A stretch of DNA of 64,000 nucleotides, taken from the NCBI GenBank assembly GCA_900323505.1, contig OOIN01000008.1, positions 372,001 through 436,000 of the forward strand, in the 5' to 3' direction. The notes under the pieces were generated by a model. The model was given only the letters and a program-made list of their open reading frames with translations, was not told the origin of the DNA and ran no database searches. Origin of the DNA: Ustilago trichophora. Taxonomy: Eukaryota > Basidiomycota > Ustilaginomycetes > Ustilaginales > Ustilaginaceae. Below are positions 30,401-39,665 of this stretch, one piece after another (the first letter of the stretch is position 1; each line of letters begins with the position of its first letter). Both the position numbers and the translations under genes were made by a program.

Positions 30401-30794
30401 TGAGGATACCGTCGAGAAGCGGTTTGCATGTTTCCTCAAAGACGTCAGTCTGAGATGCTGTCGAGTCAAAGACACGATCGAATGCGTATCGAACATCTTT
30501 GCTGCGTTTGGCGCCGTGAGATAGAGGATTGTTGTTGTAGAGGCGAGTGAGTGGATTGGTGTCAGGCGGGTCAAAGACGAGCACCTTCTGATCCATGGGT
30601 TTGACGATGGGTCGGATGAAGCGGGTTTTGAGTGTGGAAGTGGCGGAGGGAATGGATTTGTTGGGTGAGATGCCGCCTGCTAGACCACCATCGCCAAGGA
30701 AAGGGGTGTGATCCTCATTTGGAGCAAGCTGAGATGCTTCCTTCTCGCTGAAGGGCCTGACACGGACGCAGACGTTGATGGATGATTCGGTCAT
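27480..30794 (-). CDS. KIP3: Kinesin-8 (Kip3/KIF18-like) motor protein
   Basis: The start is the ATG at 30,794 (MTESSINVCVRVRPF), giving 1,104 residues; the frame reaches 30,815 only from TTG. The N-terminal motor has the P-loop GATGCGKTH (about 142-150), switch I SSRSH, switch II DLAGSE, and SKLTRLL. LVFDPPD..., the KDVRYAFDRVFD segment and LNGYNASVFAYGATG follow the kinesin-8 pattern, a plus-end-directed microtubule depolymerase controlling spindle and microtubule length. A neck and coiled coil follow (about 400-620), then a long Ser/Ala/Pro-rich basic tail that could bind microtubules. The gene is intronless in what I can see. Family assignment is strong; the class (8) is good but rests on motor sequence by eye. 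Confidence 0.9.
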   Translation of the reverse strand: MTESSINVCVRVRPFSEKEASQLAPNEDHTPFLGDGGLAGGISPNKSIPSATSTLKTRFIRPIVKPMDQKVLVFDPPDTNPLTRLYNNNPLSHGAKRSKDVRYAFDRVFDSTASQTDVFEETCKPLLDGILNGYNASVFAYGATGCGKTHTISGTPQDPGLIFLTMKELYNRIQDARDDSDVQIRLSYLEIYNETIRDLLSSEPTPPGAGLALREDANNRISVVGITELVPESPESVLEYLQEGNLRRTMSPTEANAVSSRSHAVLQINVTQKPRTASMTEQTTSASLNIIDLAGSERASATRNNGARMKEGANINKSLLALGNCINALCQSGGVRKHVPYRNSKLTRLLKFSLGGNCKTVMVVCISPSSAHYEETHNALKYANQAKNIRTKVSRNMINVDRHVAQYVQAIHELKEENERLRAKLDERGSLESAAEKRKRVEMGREMDEAKKRMRESTDNVTRLVSDKAAFEATTAAAETRLAELRKRLATVEADLNRFSSRGEVLPSDLEGERDVLCKMVATEEKALQDETTTAGVRSLLNSLQMQRGIIVAASHNQKFDAEASETIQTLGSAMLAEVEAEKAKTKFTGLLDVLRRTTAESTQLVAVATRSTIALREVAGELEYRATNAGDPANKENAEDLSSTLALLASQLRSIAGENDKVFEGMCGASLPAVVPVPAAAGMTGAMRPAKPVASSALRRSRTSLAVSQAGNVASTSQPAVAASTRSASSSASGFSRATASSSRRASIAPPLPRSMSMQVASSPSSLSNTNAGPASRPGFAAPTSSSSARSQVLASSPARKSAPIVRRASTAAAARRLSSVRSARPAAAPLPAVEEKKKFRWADEAGEGEIDDKGLGAATVEGGTGGASSGDNGGSSSGTEWEDLSDGRTTPSTQLSKPASSSVASKPIPRSTSLGTTTAPAPPKSLTAFPDTTKRAVSASTNLSPLREVGGSADEADISNASPVAPLRAPLRATTNTALLNSSTFPMSFPPTNENVGGINASTFLHHNAVPPTKKSFPRPSAGGPGPIRRRTRTSVAAVVVPGQANPLMPVIPGQSTAPMGGMMASSGVGNRVKASRVSVVQPTMRSASAALAAAGSTSLFS

Positions 30795-31812
30795 GGTGGT
30801 GCGGGAGTGTATCAAGTGCCGGAAGTCCAGCTCCTGCGAGCACTTTGATGGATGGAGAGGTGTCTAGGTCCAGTTGCCTGCGCTAGGCTGTGGAAGCTAT
30901 CAGCAGAGAGCAGGCGCCCTGGCCAAAAGTAAATCGCTCACCGTTCGTGTCTTGTGGATGTCGTCAGGGGCATTGGATGTGTAGGATGCTGAATGCGATG
31001 AGTCTGATGAGATGCTGTTTTGATTCGATTAGAGTGGTGAAAGAGGAGCTGTCCTTGACGGTCCGTATCACCAACTCGGCCTGATCGATGTGCTTTGAAG
31101 CTGTATGGAGCAGATGACTAGTCGCTTCGGGATAGCCGAACTTAGAAACACCTGCGACAATGTGATGAGGGTGATGATGAGGGCAAGATGTTGTGTAGAT
31201 TTATGTGTACGTATGTGATGGTAAGGAAAGTGTGATGAAAGCGAAACATGCGGAAGAGCGGGACAGGCAATCTCAACAGTCACATGCAACTTGCAACTTC
31301 ATTTCGCATACAGTACACCAAAGTCCAACACTTTTTTGTCTTTCCACATTCGAATCACTTTCCCACGCCTCTTCACGCACTCGGACAAGCTCCTTGTGTT
31401 GACAGAATATTGCTTTGAAGATGTATGTGCAGCATCGGCGTTGTCGAGTAGAGCAACCCGAGCGGCCAAAACGCAAGCAACAGCATGACATCTAACTCTT
31501 ATATACCTGAACCCTTCTTTTTTTTTCTTTTCTCGTATTTCCAGAGCAACACATCCCGACGCTCTGCTGTGTACGGCCGTGCCCTGTGCTCTGCTGCCTT
31601 TATTTTTCGTTCAGCCTGCTCAACGCGTTACACGGTCAGCATTTGCTCCAAATTTGAGGTCACGTGCCCCAAAAAATCGCTCAAGGATGTAAGATCGACA
31701 TTTGCCTTCCTTCACCTCTGCCTCAACCCCATGGTGACGATCTCATAGCACAGCTCAGATGACGACTGTGGGTGGATGATAGTTTGAGATTCACCAAAGG
31801 GATATATGTTCG
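30795..31812. other. Intergenic region between kinesin-8 start and DOM34 end
   Basis: This holds the kinesin promoter and the DOM34 3' region. There is a T-rich run near 31,508-31,525. I see no gene. Confidence 0.5.
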
Positions 31813-33207
31813 TCATCCAGATCCAGACTCCTCCTTGTGCCGCCTCGCCTCTTCCGCCTCTTCCTCTTCCACCACTTCAATGTCCAATGGATACGTCAAG
31901 ATGGCGGCAATACCCGTCAAAGCGTTCAGCTGTCGTCCACTCTCATGCATCGAACTGAAAATCGCCACCTCGCCTCCCTGCGCCCTTACATCCTCCACCA
32001 GCTCGACAAACTTTTTCCTCCTTGCTGGATCTGCCGCTCGGAAGAGACCGTCCGAGATGAGTAGCACTCCGATGGCACCTCTTGAAGCAGCCAACAAGAC
32101 GTGCTGCTCGCCGTACCATGCTCGCAGCTCATCGCTCGCCAGCTGCTTCATAAAGCGTTCCAGCAGCTGTCCCTCGCGTGCAAACTTGGTGTCTTTGAGC
32201 TGTGCGTTGACTTCAGGACTGCGAAGCACTTCCATCAGCGAGTGCACATGCGGAGAGCTGCAGTGGATCTTGAGGAATTTGCGTCGTGCCTCGGAGCCAA
32301 TCAGGATCTTGTCCCCTCGCCGCGTCGCTTCTTCAAATACAAAGTCGTACACAGAGTCTCGTGTGAAGCCGGGAGATGCAAGGATGATCAGCCTCAAAGC
32401 GGGCAATTGGAGCAGCTTGACAACCGCATTGTAGACCTGGACGTAGAAACGCGCTGTTGCCTTGTCTGCTGCTGTTGCTGGGAGGCCTTTGCGTTTGCGT
32501 GGAATGGGCACATCGATGCGCTGTCGAACCACCGTCATGTGGCCTGTCAGTAGGCAAACAGCCGCTGTGCCATCGCCGAGAACGACTGCACCCACTTCAG
32601 CACGCTGACTGACATCTGTGCTCTCGCCAAGTCGTTCCAAATGCACAGCATCCCAGCTCTCCTTGGTGATTGTCAAAGCTCGGTTCACCTCCAGATCCAA
32701 CGTATGGTACGCTCCCATCTTGACATGTGGGTTCTCTTCCACCACCCTGCCAGCCACCTGCAGTGTGGCTCCATCGCCACCCGAACCGCCTACCGCTGCA
32801 GATCGGCTGACGTCTTCCTCTTGTGCCGCTGAAGAGGTCGATGCGGCTGCTGCCGCTGCAGCCGATGGATCTGGTGGTGCACTGGATCCTGTTGCATCGA
32901 ATGTGGTTTTGACCACCTCGATGGTGAGATTGAGACGCACTCGATGCGATTCTATCGAGCCTGTCGACGATTCGGATTGCACCCGACGAACTGCTGCTGC
33001 ACGCACGCGATCGCCCTGCTCGATCAGATTATAGAGATGGTACATGTCCTCGCTGTGAAAAAGACGGACCAAGACGCAGCAACAGTGTCAGTGATACGTT
33101 CCTTGAATTGAACTTAGGTTGAGAAAAATTGCGACTTACTCCTCCTCAGGAACAATGGTGATCCTACCGGATCCGTCCTTTTCGATGTGCCGAGATGTAA
33201 TCTTCAT
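31813..33207 (-). CDS. DOM34: Dom34/Pelota ribosome-rescue factor
   Basis: Exon 1 is 33207-33140 ([20 protein letters not shown]) and exon 2 is 33052-31813, joined GA|C after a GTAAGT...CAG intron, giving 435 residues. The N-terminal Sm-like domain continues [20 protein letters not shown]. The middle domain has [16 protein letters not shown] and [17 protein letters not shown]. The C-terminal domain has [13 protein letters not shown] and [17 protein letters not shown]. With Hbs1, Dom34 recognises empty A sites of stalled ribosomes in the cytoplasm and drives no-go and non-stop decay. Like the family it lacks the GGQ of eRF1. It is about 50 residues longer than yeast or human forms because of an Ala/Ser-rich, Gly-rich insertion in the N-terminal domain ([13 protein letters not shown]). 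Confidence 0.95.
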
Positions 33208-33839
33208 CTTGCTAGTCTAGCCTTGCCTTGCATACAAGTTCCGATGCTTTCCTCTGGGTATATGTTGTACCTGTCCGAGTTTGACAAGGGTGGCGAGACG
33301 GTGGATGATGGTTGCTTGATGGACGGGCTGAGTCGATCCAAGCTCAAAATGTATCATGAGCCTTCCTCCACCTTTTGGCAGTATTCGTTTTTTGGCGAGA
33401 GAGAGGCTGGCTGCTCTTGCTGCAACCAGGCGTCACGCATTTCCAAGCCAAAGCCAAAGCCGACATAGCGCCAGCCAGTGACACTCGCCCGAAAAACAAT
33501 TTCTAATCCAACGGTCGCGAACATCTCAATCTCACAGCTTTGCTATTGCAACCGGCTAGGCGTGGCTACAACCTGCAGATCCAAACAGTCACTATGAAGG
33601 TAAAGATCTCAACAGACAGGAGGAGGCTCTCCGGATGCAGTCTGCGGTTGTTAGATAGCATCGAAGTGAGCGACAGACTTGCAAGGGGCGATCTCGGACG
33701 CCAAAGTGACACGGTTGCGACTCATGAAGTGGATCCAGCGAGAAAAGGATGCACAGCCCAGATGATTGGACGTTCTGCGAGCGGTCGGGGTGGCGGTCAT
33801 GTGGTGTAGCGAATCGATTGTTTTACCATGGTGCAATGT
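33208..33839. other. Intergenic region upstream of DOM34
   Basis: This is the promoter of DOM34 and the 3' region of the complex I subunit gene. I see no additional gene or repeat. Confidence 0.5.
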
Positions 33840-34368
33840 CTATGCGGAAGCAGCAAGCAGCTCGCCGATTTTCTTCTCGACATCAGCCGAGCTGAGGCCA
33901 TCAAGCTCAACGTGCTTCTCGACGCCTCGCTCTGTGTTGCGAAGGATAGTATACGTTTCAGTCAAAAGACGTATGCGTGGGGTCAGTTGCTTGCTCTTGA
34001 TACATTGGGAGGGCAAGTTGTGCCATTTGGTCCTTGGGATTACTACTCACCGAAACGAGCAAAGGCACGTGCGGGGGTGCCGCTAGCTTCTCGGACAAGG
34101 AAAGGAAGGTCTGGGTTGGACTGCTTGATGGGCTTGTAGTTGGTTTCGAGGAACTTTCTGTGCGCAGCAAATCCGAAGAACGAAAAGCAGACGTGATCAA
34201 ATTGACGGTGTAATTGTCAGCAATCCTCCAACCAGCTCGTGCAACCTTTGGCCTAGCTCGTATTGCAACTTACCTTGCTCCTGCAGAAGCCTGACCGGTC
34301 TGGCAGAGGTGGAGACGGACCTCCTTGAGCGCCTTGGGGAAGGCTCGAGTCAATGCGTTGGCCGACAT
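33840..34368 (-). CDS. NDUFA2: NADH dehydrogenase (complex I) B8 subunit, NDUFA2-like
   Basis: Three exons, 34368-34274, 34157-34051 and 33931-33840, sum to 294 bp or 97 residues. Junctions are AG|A (Arg) and G|AG (Glu) with GTAAGT and GTGAGT donors. The protein begins MSANALTRAFPKALKEVRLH, continues LCQTGQASAGARKFLETNY and KPIKQSNPDLPFLVREASG, and ends ...ERGVEKHVELDGLSSADV and ELLAASA. This is the small thioredoxin-fold (L51/S25/CI-B8) accessory subunit of mitochondrial complex I. Length agrees with the usual 95-100 residues. It has no cleavable presequence, as usual for this subunit. Confidence 0.93.
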
Positions 34369-34806
34369 GATGCGTGTATGGAGTGTTGATCGATGTGAGG
34401 ATAGATGGAGAACGACAAGGACAAGAGATGTAGAAATGCACCTCGAAATGGTTGCAGATCAAAGCAGTTCGGATGCGCCGCAAGGTGGTTCACCTTCCGA
34501 AAGTCTGCTTTGTGTAAATTTGTCAGCATTCTGATTTTTGTGCCTTTTTGTGCCAAGTCTAACACTCTGAGCATAAAAGGCCGGAAACCAACACCTGCAC
34601 GTTTGACATGCATGGCGTGTGTTCAGCTCAGTCCAACCTCTGGGTGTGTGTCAATCCACCATCAACCACAAACCACTCAGCTGTCTTGATTTCTTCATCG
34701 TTTCATCGTCACCCAGGTCATTTGAAGGCAAGCCGCACCTCGAGAAAAGCGAACTGGAGACGCCAATCCACTTACCACCTTTGAGCATCTGCTGAGCTCC
34801 ACCTGC

Positions 34807-34860
34807 ATGACAGCACCCGCTGCCACAGTGCCCACCGCGGCTTCACCATGGAATATCTGA
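34807..34860 (+). promoter_or_regulatory. Upstream ORF overlapping the FHIP start codon
   Basis: An ATG at 34,807 opens a 17-codon frame (MTAPAATVPTAASPWNI) ending at TGA 34,858-34,860. It overlaps the main ATG at 34,848 in another frame. If the transcript starts upstream of 34,807, ribosomes initiating here would bypass the main start and lower translation. Whether it is transcribed is unknown. Confidence 0.4.
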
Positions 34861-37800
34861 GCCGTCTTTCCGGCTTGGTCACTACTCCAGCCAAAGCAGC
34901 TGCTGGCATCACCAGCTCACCTCGACTGCGCAAGAAGCCTTCCCTTCATCCTGTCGGCAGCGTCGACGTCTTCCATGCAGACTGGCTAGCCGTCCAGGCT
35001 GAGCTCGAGAATCCAGACGAACGAGCTCTCTTCTTCGGCGTAGCGCGCTCCGATCTTCCTCGCCGTCTCCAACGCATCATCGACGCGCTCGTCTTTGAAA
35101 GCAATCGCAGCAATGACGGTCACACAGGTCCATGCATGGAGTATCTGCTGAAGTACGACATTCTCACCGAACTTGTCCACCTCTCTGTCGATGATCGACC
35201 CAAGGGTATCCGCGGAGAGACCATTCGCGCTCTCAAGGACCTGATCATCCTGCTGGATGAAAAGTTCCTCTCGAGACAAGCAGCCAACAAGCCCATCTCT
35301 CAACTTATCCAGCTGTGTCTGGACGAAGATGCAGCGCGCTTCCAGCTCGATGACGATTCTTTCGATGCAAGCGGTTCAGGCACAACGACCGCTGCAAGTG
35401 CGGACACTGACTACGAAGAGGACCTTGTTGATCTGATGTCTCACATTGCAAGTCGCATCCGCAACACGCCGGATCTGCTCCAGATCTTCTTTACCGACGA
35501 GCCGGTCGATGACCCAGATGGCTCACCAGACGCCCGTAGCCTCCGTGACGGTTCCATCATCGTTGGTCGCGAGCTCTTTGACGACTTGGTTTCAGCCGGC
35601 CATGATCTACAGAGCTCTCCCCGCGCAGCAGATGTATCGAAGACGGACCATGTCGATGTCCGTCCACCTTCACCCGCAGGATCAGTTGATTCGACTGCCA
35701 CCATTCAACCGTCCACCGCTTTTTCAGTCCGCAAGCAGACAAAGCGAAGATTGCGGTTCCCCCTCTTCTCATATCTGCTCAAGTTTGTCCACCGCGAGGG
35801 TCGCATCGGCGAACTTGCACGAGCAGGCTTGCTCTTCCTCATCTCGCTCGAAGGGGTCCAACCTTCGCACAAATCCGGTTTGCACGGTTTGAAGGCCAAA
35901 AAAGCACCCAAGCGCGTTTCCTTTGGCACAGAGGACATCCGCCGCTCGTTAGCAGTCTTTATCGCCCACTCTGACTTTGCAGATGTGCTCGGGGCTGGTC
36001 TAGGTGCAGCATACGGTCTCCTTCCATCACGGATTCGACCCATTCCCCGCTACGACCCTACAGAGATCGATAGTGACTCTTCGTCGAAAAGCGGACGTGC
36101 CACCATCACCCTGGCGAGCAGCTCTGCGTCAGAACCCTCGAATGGAACTTCCGACGCTCTGACCTCAGCAACCCAAAGCGATGATGTCGAGCTGCAGGCG
36201 CAACTGCGTCTGCTCGTTGACCTGATTGAATTCTGTCAGGATGTTCTCGACTCTTTGTGGCTTGCCTCAAAGCACCTCAACGAAGCTGCCACTGCCGCTT
36301 CCGTGTCGTCGGATGACATGGATGAAAAGGGGGCAGAAAGAGTCCCTGCATCGCCGACCACGACGCCCGACCTCGACCCTATGATTCGCAAGCTTGCAAG
36401 AGCCATCGCCATGGCTATCCGGGACACCTTTATTCGCAACGTCGTCTACCCTTCCCTGATGGAGAGCAGCGACTTTGATGGCAGCTCAGCTGCTGTCCTC
36501 AACTACTTGGACGTCATTGTCATTGTGCTGCGCAGTGGACACATCTTGACCGACGTAGCGTTGGATTTCCTCCTCCCAGCTGATCTCGGCTACCTCAATG
36601 CAGAAGCACATGGATACGACATCAACGTGCCTGTGGACGACGCGGACCGGTACAGCGTCAAAGATCTCATCCTCGACAGTTTAGAGGACACCAAGAGGCC
36701 CGCAACCCGAGTCGCCGCATTGAGGCTTGCGCGAAGTCTCATCGTCTGTCACGGCTTTCGCGCCTGTGGTGGGCTCCTCCAACTAGCCCCTCGCAAAGGC
36801 CTCACTGCACCTGCTGTTGACGACTGGCTACTTCACAGCCCGGCTCCCTACGAAGCGGAAGAACCTGCAGCAAGCAGCAAAGTCGAAATGCACTTCCGCG
36901 AGATCGACGCCCTTTCCAGCCTCCTCACCTCGTTTGGCTCCACGAAAAGTAGTGAAGCCCTCCAGGCATCCCTGAGCAACTACTTGCTCGATGCCGAACA
37001 AGCCTTGCGTTACGACAGCACATTCTCGGCCTCACTTGACTTTGGCGCTGAACAGATCCCGCTATGTCGCAGTGACCCATTTGTCCAGCATCTGTTCACA
37101 GGTCTCGCCTCGTTCTTCTCGCAGCCTGTAGAGGTCAATTTGGCGGCTAGTGGTGTACTCTCTGCGCTGGCTGCTTCGCCGGTGAGGAGCTTGGAAGGGT
37201 GGCTGACGCATACTTCTGAAGAGACGGACCAGCCAGCGTTGTTGGAATTGCTGGCTGGGTTGGTGCAACAGGTGGCGGCGTATCGTGATACGGTGGCAGA
37301 CTTCGACAGATACTTGGAGGAGAGGAGGAGAAGCTTGGTGCTTACAGAGGATCTGTCTGCCGCACTCAACGTGGTGGAGGCAAACAGCGAAGAAGGCGCT
37401 TCTGAGGAATCAAAGGCTTTGGCACCGTCTCTGACGCTTCCCCGCATCCCCTCCCATCGCAGCACCAGAAGCCGATTACAGACAACCGAACGCACCAGAA
37501 CGGCAGAACGAGACTTCGGCATCCTCGAGGACAAACGATCCTCTCTCCCCGCCCTATCTTCTCCAGCACCTGCATCCACCAGCCTCTCCGTCCCCAACCC
37601 CGACGCAGACGCAGACGCCCCGACCGCAGCCGCACCACGAACCAGCGCCCTAGCGCGCCTCTTTGGCGGCCGCCCAACCCGCGCACCCTCTCATCTCGGC
37701 AAACCTCTCCCGGCCACCACCGACTCCACTTCCCCCACTACCGCTCTCACGGAACCCCGCCCAGGCATCGGAGAACGCAAGGTGTCAGCATCAACCATCA

Positions 37801-38042
37801 ACCCCTACGCAGAGCATTTCCGGGAAACAGCCGCAGTGATTGTCAAGACTCAGCCCGTGGTAGGTGCCGAGTCGTGGAGACCCCTTCCGACATCTTCCTC
37901 GAACAGGCAAGGACTCGTGGGGAAAGCAACACTCTCGAGTGTACTGGATAACACGATTTTGTTGGAAGAGCTGGTCAAGGAGTTGCTGGCTGTGGTGCAG
38001 GTTAGGAGGTCATGGGGCGTTGATGCAGTGTCATTTATTTGA
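34848..38042 (+). CDS. FHF-complex subunit, FHIP (RAI16-like/FAM160) family
   Basis: A 1,064-residue intronless frame. The N-terminal third is all-helical and matches the RAI16-like/FHIP family: FHADWLAVQAELENPDERAL, then DNLP-like SDLPRRLQRIIDALV, MEYLLKYDILTELVHLS and LKDLIILLDEKFLSR. A second conserved helical stretch includes RFPLFSYLLKFVHREGRIG and RAGLLFLISL. The C terminus is disordered with another helical tail (SVLDNTILLEELVKELLAVV). FHIP binds Hook and FTS and links early endosomes to dynein and kinesin. A Hook-FTS-FHIP complex is described in Ustilago maydis (Hok1/Fts1/Fhp1), and this is likely its orthologue. The ATG at 34,848 has a good context (CACCATGG). It is divergent from NDUFA2. 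Confidence 0.88.
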   Translation: MEYLSRLSGLVTTPAKAAAGITSSPRLRKKPSLHPVGSVDVFHADWLAVQAELENPDERALFFGVARSDLPRRLQRIIDALVFESNRSNDGHTGPCMEYLLKYDILTELVHLSVDDRPKGIRGETIRALKDLIILLDEKFLSRQAANKPISQLIQLCLDEDAARFQLDDDSFDASGSGTTTAASADTDYEEDLVDLMSHIASRIRNTPDLLQIFFTDEPVDDPDGSPDARSLRDGSIIVGRELFDDLVSAGHDLQSSPRAADVSKTDHVDVRPPSPAGSVDSTATIQPSTAFSVRKQTKRRLRFPLFSYLLKFVHREGRIGELARAGLLFLISLEGVQPSHKSGLHGLKAKKAPKRVSFGTEDIRRSLAVFIAHSDFADVLGAGLGAAYGLLPSRIRPIPRYDPTEIDSDSSSKSGRATITLASSSASEPSNGTSDALTSATQSDDVELQAQLRLLVDLIEFCQDVLDSLWLASKHLNEAATAASVSSDDMDEKGAERVPASPTTTPDLDPMIRKLARAIAMAIRDTFIRNVVYPSLMESSDFDGSSAAVLNYLDVIVIVLRSGHILTDVALDFLLPADLGYLNAEAHGYDINVPVDDADRYSVKDLILDSLEDTKRPATRVAALRLARSLIVCHGFRACGGLLQLAPRKGLTAPAVDDWLLHSPAPYEAEEPAASSKVEMHFREIDALSSLLTSFGSTKSSEALQASLSNYLLDAEQALRYDSTFSASLDFGAEQIPLCRSDPFVQHLFTGLASFFSQPVEVNLAASGVLSALAASPVRSLEGWLTHTSEETDQPALLELLAGLVQQVAAYRDTVADFDRYLEERRRSLVLTEDLSAALNVVEANSEEGASEESKALAPSLTLPRIPSHRSTRSRLQTTERTRTAERDFGILEDKRSSLPALSSPAPASTSLSVPNPDADADAPTAAAPRTSALARLFGGRPTRAPSHLGKPLPATTDSTSPTTALTEPRPGIGERKVSASTINPYAEHFRETAAVIVKTQPVVGAESWRPLPTSSSNRQGLVGKATLSSVLDNTILLEELVKELLAVVQVRRSWGVDAVSFI

Positions 38043-38220
38043 GCTTGTGTTGGAGGTGACAATATTATACCCCTTTTTGAGTTCATTGATGTTCTGTGTA
38101 AGCTTGTGATGTGAATGTATGTGTAGAATCATACAGTATAGGCAGTGCTTGAGGAAAGGTAATAGCGTGAAGATGGATGGGAGAGAGAGGTTCGGGGGAG
38201 AAGTTTGATTTGTTAGATCG

Positions 38221-38228
38221 TATAAAAA
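38221..38228 (+). promoter_or_regulatory. TATA-like box upstream of ATP12
   Basis: CGTATAAAAAGG lies 150 bp before the ATP12 start codon and is followed by a CT-rich leader. This is a plausible core promoter, judged by position and sequence only. Confidence 0.5.
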
Positions 38229-38370
38229 GGCCGGAAGTCGGCTTTGTTGACCATCAGCCGCGAGAAGAAAGCTTCGTTGCGCGGGTTGCTTTGTCTGTGA
38301 CCTTTGACATTTTTATCCCTCTTTCTCCACCACCTCTTCCCTCTATCCCTTCCCCAACCCAGCAATCACA

Positions 38371-39359
38371 ATGTTGGCCCTTCGTAACGCCCACACGCTG
38401 CGCACAGCCGTTCGTCCATCCTCCAACCTCCTCTCTTCCCTCCGCCTTCTCACCACTTCCTCCTCTCTTCGCGAAGAAGCAGCTCTAAACCGCGCCGAGA
38501 GACTCAAATCTCGTTTTTGGAAAACCGTCACACTCCAACCCCCTTCTTCCTCCTCCTCTACTTCTTCTTCTTCATCATCTCCCTCTGCGGAAGGGTTTCA
38601 AATCCTTCTCGACAACAGAGCCATCCGTACACCTTCCGGTCAGCCCATCATCATTCCATGTGAACGTGAGCTGCTGGCTACATGCATCGCTCAAGAATGG
38701 TCAGAACAGGATCAAGTGTTGAAACCTCACACTTTGCCATTGACGAGTTTGGCCGCAAGAGCGTTGGAAGGCTGCAAGGATCCAGCGGAAAGGCAAGGGA
38801 TTGAGGGTGATTTGTTGAGATATCTGGAAAACGAAACTATCTGGTAAGTGCATTTGCCAAAAGGAGATATACTTAAGATGGTGCTTTTGTTGCTAACTTG
38901 ATACGTTGATCTTTTTTTTTGTTTACTTTGATTTCGCTTCGATCTACAAGCTTTCAAGAACCCCAACCATCCAGCTTGGTAAAGCTGCAAAAAGCTCATT
39001 GGGAACCTCTTCTTTCGCACATCAACAACACCTACTCCCTCTCCATCACCCCCTTCACCGGTCTCCTTGGCGGCACACATCCTCCAGGAACTCTGTCCAC
39101 CTTTACTACCTATCTATCCAAACTCGACCCTTTCGATCTAGCCGCATTCGAACGAAGCGTAATGCTCACCAAATCATTCCTCATCTCTGTAGCCCTCGTC
39201 TCGGGTCATCTTGACGTCGAACAAGCCGCCAAAGCTGCAGAGGTTGAGGTCCAGAGTCAGATCGATCGTTGGGGCGCTGTCGAAGATAGTCATGACGTAG
39301 ATCAGGCAGAGATGAGAAGAACTTTGGGTAGCGTTGCTATCGCCACGGTTAGAAACTAA
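38371..39359 (+). CDS. ATP12: Mitochondrial F1-ATPase assembly chaperone Atp12
   Basis: Exon 1 is 38371-38843 and exon 2 is 38951-39359, joined TG|C (Cys) across a GTAAGT...AAG intron, giving 293 residues. The N terminus (MLALRNAHTLRTAVRPSS, then LRLLTTSSSL) is a typical mitochondrial presequence. The body has RFWKTVTLQ, FQILLDNRAIRTPSGQPIII, LATCIAQEWSEQ, PHTLPLTSLAARALE and the spliced ENETIWCFQEP..LVKLQKAHWEPLL block, all characteristic of the ATP12 family. The protein binds the F1 alpha subunit in the matrix and prevents its aggregation before assembly. A Ser-rich insertion (PPSSSSSTSSSSSS) is species-specific low complexity. Confidence 0.93.
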
Positions 39360-39368
39360 ACAACCTCC

Positions 39369-39371
<3 letters not shown>

Positions 39372-39401
<30 letters not shown>
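39372..39401. repeat. T30 homopolymer downstream of ATP12
   Basis: An uninterrupted run of 30 T lies 13 bases after the ATP12 stop codon, in the convergent intergenic region. Length is likely polymorphic or uncertain in assembly. Confidence 0.85.
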
Positions 39402-39665
39402 CATGGGAGCACCTCTGTAGAGTAATTTATACAAGGATGGATGCGAGATCTTCCGAGTTTAACTCAGGCGTGTGAGTGTGATTTCTGCCACAAGGCTTGA
39501 GTGGCTTTCTAGTTGAGACACAACGATGAGAGAGTGCCTTCTGACACAAGACACAAAACACAGCATGAAAGATAAGCTCGAGAGTGAGAGAAGGATCGGA
39601 TGACTTGGCATTGGAATTGATACGAAACACAGTTGTCAAGGGTTGGTGATGTGATTGGGTCACTG

